Assembly: GCA_026261815.1 (NCBI GenBank)
Contig: JAMPIT010000417.1
Location: forward strand, 7,721,501 to 7,785,500
DNA length: 64,000 bases
Reading direction: 5' to 3'
Origin: Monarcha castaneiventris obscurior
Lineage: Eukaryota; Chordata; Aves; Passeriformes; Monarchidae
Part shown: piece after piece, positions 1 to 16,394 of the stretch
How positions within the stretch are numbered: position 1 is the first letter of the stretch
Layout of the letters: each line of letters starts with the position of its first letter
Notes under the pieces: generated by a model
The model's database searches: none
Told to the model about the DNA's origin: nothing
Seen by the model: the letters and a program-made list of their open reading frames with translations, nothing else
Translations under genes and position numbers: made by a program

Positions 1-300
1 AGACGCGCCGAGCCGCGCGCTCCGCCCAATGGCCGCCGAGGTGGGCGGGACTTCCCGCGCCCGTTGCTATGACAAGCGCGGCCCTTCCTTAGCGACGGCG
101 CTGGGCCGCGGCGGCCGCGCAGGTGAGGCCGCGCCCGGAGCTCCGCGCTGCCGCCGGCCGAGCTCTTCCTCCGCGGGGCCGGGGGCGGCGGACTCCTGTG
201 CCGGGGCTGCTTCGGGTGTGCCGTCCGCTCGGGTCGCGTTCCGCTGCCTCACAGCCTCGGGCTGTGGCCGCGGGCACGCCCCGGGCTAGGGCTGGGTGTT
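1..300 (+). promoter_or_regulatory. DNAL4: DNAL4 CpG-island promoter and noncoding first exon
   Basis: The first 300 bases are very GC- and CpG-rich, as at a housekeeping promoter. A CCAAT box lies at 26-30, a GC box (gggcggg) near 43-49, and an RFX-type X-box (GTTGCTATGACAAG) at 63-76. A consensus splice donor (CAG|gtgagg) places the end of a noncoding first exon at 122. The true transcription start may lie before the window. The assignment to DNAL4 rests on position, since the coding exons begin 1.2 kb downstream on the same strand with no other gene between. Confidence 0.75.
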
Positions 301-1347
301 GAAGTGGGTCCCGGGGGTGGTGCCAGGCAGGCGGGGGTTCTGTCCTGCGGAGGTCGTGGTTTGGGACACCCGCGGGTCCCACGAGCCCCGTGTGAGGGTT
401 GGTGGTCTGTCTGACTGACTTGGTGCTTTAGGCAACAGCTCTATGTACGTGTATACAGCTCTATAAATGATTAGTGCGTCGCCTGACACCGTGTTTGTTT
501 CGTTTTCCTTTTAATATGGGCTCACCCTTGCTCTCCCTGGGTAGGAGAGGAAGATGCTTTGTTGTGGGTGAAAGAAGCAGAGGGAAGAGCGCGGTGAAAT
601 GCTCTGAATCTGTCAGTCAGTGCCGTGCCTCTGCGTTGCCCGAGCAAAGGCAGGTTGGTAATGAGGCCCTGAGGCACGTCCAGAGTTTTCCCATATGGTC
701 CTCTCCAGCTGACAAATGCTCGGGGATCTGAGGAGCAAGTGCACAAACGAGACCAAGATGTTCCTGTTAAACATTTCCGTCCAGACAACTACGCAGATTC
801 TGTGCCTGAAATACTCCTACCCTCCTCTTGTCGTGTGCAGTTTGAAACTCTTGCAGATAATAGCGTCCTGGGAAAATCCTTTTGGAATTAATCAAGAGTA
901 GTAGCAGCTGATATATTGTTCTCTTGTCCTCTGTTGAAAGCTGTACCTTGGCTCAGCTCTTCCCTTAAGCTCCATTGGTGCTTCTGGGAAGTGCTGTGCT
1001 CCTCACTTATGGAAAAAGATAGGGTTTAATAATTTGTTTGCGTTAGTGGTCTACGAGCTAAGACTCTCAGTGGGGTGTGAAGGTGGTGTTGAGGAAGTGG
1101 CGAGTGAGATAGCATGATATTCTCATAATAGTTTCATTTGCCTTTTGTTTTAATTGAAAGCCATCTGTCTTTTGCCCGTGTTTATTTTTGTTGAAGCAGC
1201 GTCCTCTCAGCCAAGAAGTGACTCCTCCTGCTGAAGCTGGTCAGAGAGGAACACAGAGCCCTACTCCTGTCAGCCAGCTGTGCCACAGCACTTTGCTGAA
1301 CTCCAGGCAGCACCTCCGCCCCTTCCTGGAGGCTCTGTGGAAGGACC

Positions 1348-3281
1348 ATGGAAGAAACTGAGGAGGAAAAAAAGGATGAGGCTGATTATAAAAGGCTTCA
1401 CAGTTTCCCTCTGATTAGGGTAAGGAGGGGGATGGATTACACATTTACCAGTGTCAGAGGTATGAAAATCTGCCTTCATTCTTACTGTCCTTCTCCCACT
1501 GAGTAGGTACTGTGAGAACATGTATAATGATGTATACTGTGGAGAGATCCTGGTTGTCACTGCTGCTTTCTGCCTGTCCTTGACCTCTCCCAGGGAAATC
1601 TAATAGCACCGGTGTTCCCCGTGTCAGCCAGAGGAGGCCTGGGGCAAAGTGATCCATCAAACAGATTGAGAGCACACTGCCTTTGGAGCCCTCTTCTGTG
1701 TTTTGGATGCAGCTTGCTTTTTGTCCTAGAGAAGCTGGAGCAAAAGGTCTTGGTAGCCAGCCAGATAGCAGCAGAAGAAAAGTGTGTAATTTAGGCTTCT
1801 TTGTTACTCATATAGCAATAACTAAGGACTGTGGTTGAAACAGTATTAACATGCTTTCCCTTCCTCTTATAGCAGAAAAACTGGCAAATGTCTCGATCTC
1901 CTCCTTTAAGCTGTGCTTATACAGTGCTAGTTTTCATGTAGCTAGAGAAGAATTCCTCATTGGCTGGAGGAATAGTTCACTTATAATGCAATAAGCCATT
2001 TTCATATTTACTGTGTCTAAGCCCCCAAAAGAGCCAGTGCAGAAGTAAGAGTGACTTTCTGTTGTCTTGTGTCCAGCTCTTATTTTTCTGCTTAGTTGTC
2101 CTGTGTGTTTGCTGTTCCCAGCACTCGGACATGCCGGAGGAGATGCGTGTGGAGACCATGGAGCTGTGTGTGACGGCGTGTGAGAAGCATGCCACCAACA
2201 ATGAGGTACTGGCCACCTCCCCAAATGGGCAGCCCACTGTAACTGCAGCTCAGGGAACCTGCAGGAGCAGGGATAAGGGTGCAGGGCAGAGCAGAGTCAG
2301 GTCCTGACATCCTATTACTCTCTCTCTGCACTGAGCTAGGGTAGAGGGAGGCAAAGAGCTTGGCTGGACCTCAGATTCAGTTCCCTTGGTCTGCAAGATC
2401 TGTAATAGCACTTTGCAGAGATTAGTAGTGGTGCTGGCTCCCAAATCTTACCTCCTTGCTTATCCTGCCTTCCTGACACATGCTTCCACTCTGTTCATAA
2501 AATGCCCTGGGGGACTGGTTCAGAACTGTGTGGAGTCTCTTGTTTTGGGGATGAGAACATGAAATTCTGTTAAGTATTCCCTCTTGGCTTTAGGACCAAC
2601 AATAAAGGGAAAACATACCTTGCTTTATGGGCAGGGCACTGCCTGTCACTGCAAATTCTTCCTCTGCTTTTTTTTTTGGATCAAGCAGGGTGTGATCTGG
2701 GAGAAGCGAGCCTTTTAAAAGTCAGCCTACTTTCAGTGTTTTGGTAATTACCTGGAGAACAAAAATGGACTCCTGTAAAAATAGCTGCAGCTTAGTGGCC
2801 TGAATCTCCTCTCATGGTCACTACAACCAGCATAACTCCAGCAGCATCTAAAGCAGAACTCTTGCTTCAGACTGTGTGAACAACAGAAGTGATGCAGTTC
2901 TTTAATTTCTCCTCGCTGCTGTGCTGGGGGCTGCTGAGACCCGTTCTACCCTTGGGTGCACCTCTGGGGAGCTCCCATTTCCTGTGGTGCAGCTGCTATA
3001 CCTGTTGCCCATGGCTAGAGTAGTCTTAAAGGGAGGAGAAGACTAGGGGGATGTTTGCATAGAACCTCCCTGGTTGCTTTGCCTCACCCTATGCTCTCTT
3101 CCTTAACATTCTCCAGAGCGCTGCCAAGATGATCAAAGAGACGATGGACAAGAAATTTGGGTCCTCCTGGCATGTGGTGATTGGGGAAGGTTTTGGCTTT
3201 GAGATCACTCACGAGGTGAAGAATCTGCTGTACATGTTCTTTGGTGGCAGCCTGGCTGTGTGTGTCTGGAAGTGCTCCTGA
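1348..3281 (+). CDS. DNAL4: Dynein axonemal light chain 4
   Basis: This encodes an LC8-type (DYNLL-family) light chain of outer-arm axonemal dynein, a small dimeric protein at the base of the motor. Coding exons are 1348-1419, 2122-2205 and 3117-3281, each with consensus AG acceptor and GT donor, and give 106 aa; the mammalian protein has 105 aa as I recall. The N-terminus is acidic (MEETEEEKKDEADYKRL). The body has the helix pair around HSDMPEEMRVETMEL and ACEKH, and the C-terminal beta-strand region holds KKFGSSWHVVIGEGFGFEIT and ends VCVWKCS, a family hallmark. The start codon at 1348 has a good context (aaggaccATGg). Upstream lies a CpG promoter with an X-box, fitting a ciliary gene. The next gene downstream is the FAM20C-like kinase on the same strand. 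Identification is secure from sequence recognition. Confidence 0.97.
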
Positions 3282-4285
3282 CCCCTGGCCGGGTCCCAGA
3301 CTTGCTGAATACAAGAGATTTCTTCCTGCTCTTGACAAGTTTTGTATGATCTGGAGGTGGGGCTTTATTTTTAATACTTAAATGTCAAGATTTCTTTTTT
3401 TCATACTGACGTAACAGTTCTGTGGGATACATAAAGTTGGTGCATGTGTGTGTGTATAAACTTGCTAAACTGTCCTGTCCTTGCTTGTGGGATTTCTCAT
3501 CTGTCTGGCTCTTTCCTTGGTGTTTGAGCTGAAGCAGGAGAGCGGTGAGGAATAGGTAATCTCACAGCACACTACAAGGCAGTGCTAGCAGGGGAAAGCA
3601 AAAGTAAAAAGGTGCTATCTAGCCCTATGGTTTTTTAACTCCCACTTACTCCACATAGTTTCCTCTCTCCTCTGCTTTCTCCACTACCATGCATATGGCT
3701 CTGACCAGCACCTGTCTTTCCTCTCTCTGGATCTGCTTATACATTCTTCCTCCCTTCTAAGATGTCTGTGCAGACCTGACAGCACCAAGGGTCTCCCTTC
3801 AGGCTGCCTGTGGAGGTGTGAGCCGCAGGGAAGCAGTCCCAGCTTGCCCTTCCCTGCTGTTTTGGGAGGGTACAACAGCTGAGCTGCCTGGGTGTAGGAG
3901 GTTGCTATGCAAACTGCCCCCCTACTTTCTCACCCACAGCACACTGAGACAGCATGAAAACACAGGCGGCTGACGACGCCTGGGGAGTGGGCGAGAGCTC
4001 TTTTTAAGGCTCAAATGCCTCCCTGTCAGTTCCTGGGGGTGTTGCAAGTGCTGTGTACTTTCAGCATCTTGTTTGGAGGCTGACAGAGGAAGGAGGCTCC
4101 ATGTGAAATATAACTTGGTCATCAGAAACCCAATGTCTTTTTGGACTTGCATTCTTTTAGCCTGTTTCAGTTTTTAAAGCTGTTGGTGTTGGAGGATCGA
4201 ATGAGCGTAACTATGTTACGTGTATGGCTTATTTATAAAACCTGGGGAACTGTGTTTTTACAATAAAAGTTTAGTAAAATGTCTT
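3282..4285 (+). other. DNAL4: DNAL4 3' UTR
   Basis: Noncoding sequence follows the DNAL4 stop. It includes a short TG run near 3443-3457 and ends about 20 bases after the AATAAA signal at 4262. The end point is inferred from that signal. A weaker earlier variant signal may exist near 3430. Confidence 0.6.
4262..4267 (+). terminator. DNAL4: DNAL4 polyadenylation signal AATAAA
   Basis: A canonical hexamer lies about 980 bases after the DNAL4 stop codon, followed by a GT-rich stretch (gcgtgtgttt) at about 4286 that fits a downstream element. Confidence 0.7.
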
Positions 4286-4817
4286 TGCGTGTGTTTATGT
4301 AGGCCAAGTGGTTCAAGAAACATGGAAATAAGTAAGCAATGGTGTAGCACAGGCAGAGAACAGTGATAGATCTCATTCCTGCAGATTTCCTGTGTGACTC
4401 TCATCCTCCCTGTTCCATTCCTTTTACCAGTGCAAGCCACGATGATGAGGAAGGTTACCAGGCCCATGGTGCTGATGGCCACATCCCTCTGTGCAGGCAG
4501 CTGCCTAAGCAGTAGCAGCAAGGGAATGTAGCTCTGTCTGCTGCCCCACCAGTGTGCCTCAACTCTGACCATTGGAGTCTCATATTTGTGGCTTCCATAA
4601 CTTTCAGATTTCCTCTCAGAGTGTTGCCAGCTGACACCTCTAGTCCATAGTTCCAAGTCGGAAGGATCTTTCTGCATTAATGCCTGTGGTGGATCAACCT
4701 GGTCTTACAATTCCTTTTGTTCCTTTTCTGAACCTCAAGTGTTACGCTAGAGATGTCCTTTCTCAATTTCATTATGTCAGGGAGCCAGGAATTGGAGTCA
4801 TATGAAGACAACTGAAG

Positions 4818-4868
4818 AATTATTTCAAATTTGGACCAAATTTGAAATAATTTAAAATTATTTCAAAT
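4818..4868. repeat. Near-perfect palindrome with a third partial arm copy
   Basis: A 17-base arm, AATTATTTCAAATTTGG at 4818-4834, is followed by one base and then its exact reverse complement at 4836-4852. A 13-base copy of the first arm, AATTATTTCAAAT, recurs at 4856-4868. It could extrude as a cruciform or be a relic of inverted duplication. I know no function. Confidence 0.9.
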
Positions 4869-5654
4869 CTGTGTTTGTCTGGGCCAGGGTAGGTTGGTAC
4901 CATGATACCTGCCCCATTATCAGGATAGCTGTGCTGTGTAGAAGAGCCCAAATCCTTTGAGCTGTCTCGTCATGCAGTTGCTCTGTGTCCCTCCAGCTGG
5001 CTGCCTTTACATGAAGATAGTGCTGTTGACAACACTTTCTGCAGCTGGCAGGTGGAAAAGATTATTTCCTCTTCCACAACTTTCTGTCTCTTCTAAATTC
5101 AGAGGAAGAGGTAAAGGCAGTGTCTTTGGAATGCCCCATGCTGGAGTAGGATGATGACTTCGGCCACACCACAGTCACTTTAATCGTGCCTCTTTCACAC
5201 TAATGAATAATTAACTGCTCTGTGCATATGCACAGGCATGCTGGTCATGGGCACCTCTGCAGGGTTGTGGTGACCTGCAGATGACCACAGGGAGCTGCTG
5301 ACCTCAGCACACAATCTCTTGGACTTGCTGCCTGTTTATCTTCTTGGCCACCAGCTGACCAAAGCTAATGTCTCTGTGACCTGCACTGGCAACAAGGGAA
5401 GGGTGAGTGCTCCCCAGCCTTCTCAAAGCCTGAGTGTGCAGATTGAGGTGAGCTTGGTGTGAATGTGCAGCAAGTCAGCTCCCACACTGCCATTCTCTCT
5501 AGGTAAGTGCAGGGTGGCTCACAGGAGAGTGGCAGGCTATTTTTGTTCCCAAGGGTAACAGCTTTCCTACAGGAAGTTACCTTGAAGAGGCAAACCCTTG
5601 TTGGCTGGTTTACATGCCCGTCATTGGCATGCAAAGCACAAGCCTCAGCCCCAG

Positions 5655-5952
5655 AAAAGCTGGAGAGGGACTTTGGCAGGGCCTGTTGTGATAGGCCAAG
5701 GGTTAGAGGTTTTAAACTAAAAGAGTTCCAGATTGGATATAGAGAAGAAGTCTTTTAGAATGAGGGTGGTGAAACACTGGAACAGGTTGCCCTGAGAGGT
5801 GGTGGGTGCCCCACCCCTGGAAGCATTCAGGGATAGGTTGGATGAGGCTCTGAGCAGTATAATCTAGTTCAAGGTGTCTCTGCTCATTGCAGGGGCATTG
5901 TACTGGGTGACCTCTAAAGTTCTCTTCCAACCCAAACTATTGATTCTATGAT
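5655..5952 (+). mobile_element. CR1 LINE 3' fragment
   Basis: The sequence reads like the 3' end of chicken repeat 1. It has the conserved stretches around gagggtggtgaaacactgg, caggttgccctgagagg, ggataggttggatgagg and ttctcttccaaccc, and closes with the CR1 terminal unit attctatgatg at 5942-5952. The element is 5'-truncated, as most CR1 copies are, and lies in sense to both flanking genes. Confidence 0.9.
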
Positions 5953-6869
5953 GCTTTGGAGCCTCTAAGGCCTCTACTTTTTAGTATGAAACTGCTCTGG
6001 AGGATTTTTCCTTACGGATTTTCAGTGGAAAGCTGGGAGAGTTGGCAACAGTTTGCTTGCTATTATGTTTCTCTCTCATTTCTTGCCCCCCTGCATATTG
6101 CTGCCATTACCCATCAAAGCATCAGGCTGAGTCAGATGTAGAAAATGAGATGAAAAATGCAGGGTGATGGATGGGTGCCAGCCAAAATGACTTTTTCCAT
6201 CCACCCGTCCCCTAAATCTGTGATAGCAGCTCAGAGGCTGTGCCTCATGACTTCATCCCTCCCTGCTGAGGGGAGATGGGAACATCATTATCAGCTGCCG
6301 ATGAGTCCTGATTCGGAGCCAGCAGTGAAAATGTCCTCGGATGCAGGGCTCCTCCTCCACCCCAAGGGTGACTCGAACCTGCTGGGAGGATGGAGGAAGA
6401 GCTGGAGGGGGGAGATGAGAAGAAAGAGGTGCAAATTCAAGCACGTCTCTATGATGATGTCATGGCAACGAGGTACATCGAAGTGCTTGTCAGGTGATTG
6501 GGGCAGGCTTTGAAGGTCTCCAGCTCTTCTCCGCTGCTGCAGGCTCATGTCTGACTCGCTGAAAAATCTTTTGGTTAATATTTAATGCCAGCATTGAAGT
6601 GCTAAGTGTGGCAAATGCCTCACCCAAGCCCCCTGCTTTTACTTTCCACTGGGATGCTAAATCAGGGTGAGGGGGTAGGATTTTAAGTTTCAGTATCTGG
6701 GAATGGGACTAACAGTAGTGTGGCTTCAGCCCATAGGGTCCCTGTGCCTATCTGACTCTAGGACATGAGAAGGAGGTTTCTATCCCCTCCAGCGCAGTTT
6801 GGAGCTGGTTTGGGGCACCAGGAGGACGTCTCCCTCTCTTCTCAGTCTCCAGGGCTGGCTCTGGAATAA

Positions 6870-7460
6870 AGAAATCTGTGGCGCTGCTCCGGGAGCCGAG
6901 CCCAGGTCCTCTGATACGATCAGTTAGTACACGGAGTTGGTGTTTTGGTTGCTCGGTTGTTTTTTTTCCCGAGCCATGACCTAATGGCCCCATGTTCCAG
7001 CTACAGCCCCTCCTAGGGGCCTTCTTTCTGAACCGCGCCTCCGCACTGAATCAAGCGAACTTCCCGGAGCAAGACGCCGTGTTCCCGCACCCAGGGAAGC
7101 CATCTGCTGCCCTCTGCCAGCTCCTTCTGCGGGGCTTGCAGCTCGCCAGCCGGGCTGCAAAGCTCTCCTCCTCCTCCTCCTCGCCTGCCCCGGCTCTGCC
7201 CGGCCATCTTGTCGGCAGAAGGCAGGGGAACGCGGGGCCGGCTGGATCTGGGGCGGTGATGGTGGCAGCCGGAGGCGGTTTCCAGGCAACTGTGGCGCCG
7301 TGGGACAGGCGAGCCAAGAGCGCCGGGGACGCGGCGTTCTCTGCGCGCCGCCTGCCACCGCAGCGAGACACGCGCGGAGCGAGCCGGCACCGCGCCGCGC
7401 CGCGCCGTGCGGGCACGATGGCAGCAGAGTGTCCCCTCCTGCCCTCCGAGCATCACACCC
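6870..7460 (+). promoter_or_regulatory. CpG island, probable FAM20C-like promoter
   Basis: This block is strongly GC- and CpG-rich between AT-richer flanks and lies 1.1 kb upstream of the FAM20C-like first coding exon on the same strand. It contains an RFX-like motif GTTTCCAGGCAAC at 7278-7290 and a (ctc)n run near 7166-7183. Open frames across it in several phases look like the usual stop-poor translation of CpG-rich DNA. I infer that it holds the promoter and perhaps a noncoding exon; transcript data would be needed to place the start. Confidence 0.55.
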
Positions 7461-8598
7461 TCCCCGCCTGGGAGCGAGGGTTTCCAAGCTGCCTGCTGGT
7501 GCATCACGCGACAAGGGAGGACAGTGTGGTGTATGGGATTTCACGTCCCTTCTGCATCCTTTGGAAGATCAAAGAGAAAAGAAATAGTGGGCCAGACTCT
7601 GTACCCCAGCCCCCAGGCTTTTTGCAGGTGGTCCCGTGCTTCTCTGTCCCTTACCAAATACAAAGCTCCACCCCTACAAGTCATGAACCATTTTTGTGCA
7701 CCCATCCCAGCTCTGTGTCCCTGGGTGTCATTGAAAAAGTGAATTTCTTGTAAAAATAAATGCTCTTCCCTTCCACAAGCTGCCAGTCCTCCCCAGCCCT
7801 TGGTGGGTCCTGCTGCCCCTCTGTGCCGAGGCCCAAGGCAGTATCCCCACTCCTGCCTGCCTCCCCTACCTGCTTTAGAGGCCCTGGGGGCATCCCTGCC
7901 CATGAAACTCACCTGCCTGGTAGCCCTTCCTTACACTGTCTGCCCAGTATTTCCCCTCGCAGCAATGTTGATACTCACATCCCTTTCATTTTATCCAGTT
8001 TGAGTGGTTTTTGAGAGGGGGCTTGAGTACAACTGATTTTGAATGGATGGGGGAGGATGATAAAATTGATTTGGCCGAGCAGTGGGAAAAAAATTCTTCC
8101 GGATTTTGAGAGTGCAGCTATGATGAACATGGGGAATGGGACTACATAGTGCTTGGCAGGGTGTGTGCTGCACAGGGGCAGAACCGTTTTAATGCCCTGT
8201 ATGCAAGGAAATGTTCTGCAGCCCTGTGCAGGTGGCAGCACAGAGAGACAGAACAGTGGGGGGTCATCTGCACCCATCACTGTCCCTGAGCCAGCCTTGC
8301 AGCTATTGATTTGGAACTTGCCCCGTTCACTCTAACCTTGGCAGTGCCAGCTTGACCCTTAATCAGCGCTGATAAACCCCACCACAACCTCCTGTTCCAT
8401 CGTGGTGGTGGCACACTGTGAGGTGCTGTGGTGAGAGATCGTTCCTGCCACTCTGCCCTTGCACCAGTTGCTCTTTTGCTGTGATGCTCTAAATCCAGGA
8501 AACTTCTCTCCTATTTTTGCACAGAGGCTGCAGCCACACCAGCGTTTTAAACCCCGTGTGGATGCCCATCCCTTGCTGGGCGTTTTGTATGAGGAAGG
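7461..8598 (+). other. Region between CpG island and FAM20C-like first coding exon
   Basis: This is unremarkable unique sequence, likely first intron and/or 5' UTR of the FAM20C-like gene. Possible acceptors (tgcacag, ggctgcag) at about 8518-8530 could begin the exon that carries the start codon. I see no other gene. Confidence 0.4.
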
Positions 8599-13768
<5,170 letters not shown>

Positions 13769-13968
13769 TGGGGGGCTGGGAACCCTGCTGGATTGGGGTG
13801 TTTTGGTGTGCTGCCGAGGATGAAGTGGGGATCGATGTGCAGCTCTGATTCTGTGTAGCGTCAGCTTTTGCTGGTGCCAGAGCTGGTGGCATGATGAACC
13901 AGGAAAGCAGGTTGTAAGGATAGCTGGGACAGGGAGGGAATTTAAATAAAAAGGTTGGTCTAGTGGAG
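13769..13968 (+). other. FAM20CL: FAM20C-like 3' UTR
   Basis: A short 3' UTR of about 200 bases runs from the stop codon to just past the AATAAA at 13945. The length is inferred from the signal. Confidence 0.6.
13945..13950 (+). terminator. FAM20CL: FAM20C-like polyadenylation signal AATAAA
   Basis: A canonical hexamer in the context tttAAATAAAaagg lies 177 bases after the stop codon. It is the first such signal downstream. Confidence 0.75.
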
Positions 13969-15180
13969 AAGACACGAGCTGTGATCTTCCCCACCAAGGC
14001 TGCTTTCCCAGCCCTGGCCTGTCCTCACGTGCCTGGACGTGTCATTTCAGCCCTCCAAAGCCTTTTAGGAAAGGGTAGGGATTTTTCCTGCCTTTCCCCA
14101 GCAAGAGCTGCCAAACTGGAACAGCTGGCAATCTCCTTCTGCCACACCCCTGCCCCCAGCACGGTGATGCCCTGGTGACCCCCAAAAAGAGAACTGAGAC
14201 TCCCCACTGCTGGTGTGGGGAAAATGAGGCACAAGCTCCCAGCCACTCACTTATCTTTGCCCCAGTCTTCCCACACCCACTCAAAAACTCCCATGGCTCT
14301 GGCATCACCACCTCCTCCACAGCACCAGGGATGCAGCAATGACAAACCCCACTCCCCCCAGAACATCTTCCCAAATCCCCCAGGAACTGCCGCTGACTCC
14401 CTTCACACCCAAAAAAGTGGCTCCTGAGGAGGGGATGGATTGACCTGGGGCTGTGCACCCTGCTTAGTGCCTGGTGGCTCAGCACCCAGCTTATCCCCTG
14501 AGCCTCCCGGGAGGGTTAATCCACGCAGGGTTAGGTCAGCTGGAGCAGGTGCCATTGTGACAGCCACTGCCAGGGTACCCAGGTCGGGACACGGGACTGC
14601 CATCTGCATGGCCAGAGATAAAGGTGCCACTGGGGAGGGGAGATGTCCTCTGTCCCAGCCAGACACTTGCAAAGGGATGGGTAGCCACGGGAAAGGGTGA
14701 AAAAGGGCAGCTGGCACAGTGGGAGATGAAGCTGGAAAAGCTAGGCAGAGATTTTGGCTGGAAAGAAAAAGGGCTCAAAAGGAGGAAAAAAAAAAAGAAA
14801 AGGGAGACAAAGAGGATCTGTCTGCATTACACAACGGGGCTGGGGACGCTGAATCGGGGTTTGTTGCGGTGTGCCCCCCCGATGCTGACAGCACGTCCTC
14901 CTGCCGCTGCCCTGGCTTGTGCCCCAAAGCCCAGCACACGGAGGAAAAGGTTTCAGGGCTGTTTTGCAATAGGTTCCTCCCCTTCTGCCAGCTTCTTTTT
15001 TTTTTAAAAAACTCTTTATATAAATACCTTTTTTGCCCCATACCCAAAGTCAGGGGGACCATTCCTGCACCGTGCCCCACAGACATGGCCTAAACAACCG
15101 TGTCTAGACACAGCTTCCCCTCGCTCTCAGAGCTCCCCCAGGCAAATCTTTCTCCGAGGCGCCGTCAGATTTAAAACGCG
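13969..15180. other. Intergenic region before SUN2
   Basis: No gene is visible. The stretch includes a purine-rich block near 14780-14815 and a T/A-rich block near 14995-15035. Short open frames have no recognisable similarity. Confidence 0.55.
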
Positions 15181-16364
15181 GGGTGTGGGAGGGAGGGAGG
15201 GTGGCTGTCTTTTCAGCCTGGTGAGTTTGCACAAGGTCCCAGCTGTGCCGCAGCGGTTCAAGGTCCCATGGGAGCAGCCCGGTTTGGCTCACACGCCCCT
15301 GACGAGCCGGCCCATCCGCCCGTGGGGCAGAGCGGTGGCAGCGGGGTGTCTGGGGCCAGTGGCCCAGGGAGCAGCAGAACACGCCTGCCCAGCCCCGGCG
15401 GCGTGGGCACACGGGTGTCGAGCCGGGCTGCCCACGTCCCAGGGACGGGTTCGGCCGTGTCGCCGTGACGGGCGGTGCGTGGGGTGCGGGCATTTCCCAC
15501 CCGGCCAGGAGCAGCGAACCAGGCACCCCAACAAAGCCCAATCGGGGCTGGGGTGCAGCCCCTGCACCCGGGAGCTCCCATTTTGGGCTGGCATCACCCA
15601 CGCCCTCGGCTGGCAGTGTGGGCTGACTGCTGCCCGTGGTGGCCAAGGCAGGAGGAACCCCAGGGCTGAGGTGTTTGGGGACCAGGTCCTGGCGGGCAGC
15701 AGAGCGCGGATGGGCCCGATCATCGCCCCCCCCCCCCCCCACGCCCCAAAATGATGAAAATACAATGAAATTAAAAGAATATGCCCATGGCGGTAACAAT
15801 AAAAACAGCAAAGCTGCTGATGATAAAGAGGAGGTCCCCAGAGGCCGGGGGAGCGGCGGCTGCCCCCCTCTCCGCGGGGCGGGGCGGCGGCGGCGGTGGG
15901 GGCCCGGGGGGAGGGCGGGGAGGCGGGTGCCGCCTTCCCCCGCAAAACAAAAGGGAGCGGCGGCGGCGGCGGCCAGAGCGGCCGGGAGCAGCCGGGAAGG
16001 ACGGAGGGCATCGTTCCCCGCACTCGCCGGTGGGTTTGCCAGGGGGCCGGCGCGGCGGGGGCAAAGCCGGGGGGCTGCGAGCGGGCCGGCTCCTACCGGG
16101 GCCTGGCGGGGCCGAGGGCAGCCGCTCCACGCGTGGGCGGCCCGCGGGAGGGGAAAGGAGGCGGAGGGGTTTATCGGCCTGTGAGGGGAGGTGGCTCCAT
16201 CCCGGGGCACCCCCCGGCCGCCAGCTCGGGACGGTGTTCGGTGTGGGCCGGGAGCCCTGCCATAGGGACGGGGGTCTCCGCGAGGGGGATCCCGGCGGGT
16301 GCGTCCCTCCGGGGACCCTCGCACTGACACTTGCCTCTGTCCCCCGCCCCTTCCCCACCCGCAG
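15181..16364 (+). promoter_or_regulatory. SUN2: SUN2 CpG island, promoter and noncoding 5' part
   Basis: About 1.2 kb of very GC- and CpG-rich sequence lies directly upstream of the SUN2 start exon. It ends at a strong polypyrimidine tract and acceptor (ccttccccacccgcag) at 16349-16364, so the exon carrying the start codon begins at 16365 and at least one noncoding exon must lie within the island. I could not fix its donor. Long open frames in both directions across the island (up to 440 codons) are stop-poor CpG artefacts. Confidence 0.7.
15726..15740. repeat. Poly-C tract of 15 bases
   Basis: An uninterrupted run of 15 C within the SUN2 CpG island, immediately followed by acgcccc. On the minus strand it is a G-run able to join G-quadruplex structures, and it is prone to length error in sequencing. 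Confidence 0.9.
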
Positions 16365-16394
16365 GTGAGCCGAGCCCCTGTCCGTGCTGCCGCC

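Larger units (their letters stand above)
4286..6870. other. Intergenic region between DNAL4 and the FAM20C-like gene
   Basis: I see no gene here. The stretch holds a palindrome at 4818-4868, a CR1 fragment at about 5655-5952 and an RFX-like motif at 6456-6469. Open frames are short and lack splice context or recognisable protein similarity. Confidence 0.6.

Noticed and set aside
6992..7753. Open frame of 253 codons on the plus strand over the CpG island before the FAM20C-like gene
   Set aside because: It is stop-poor CpG sequence with overlapping long frames on both strands; more likely promoter or 5' noncoding exon.
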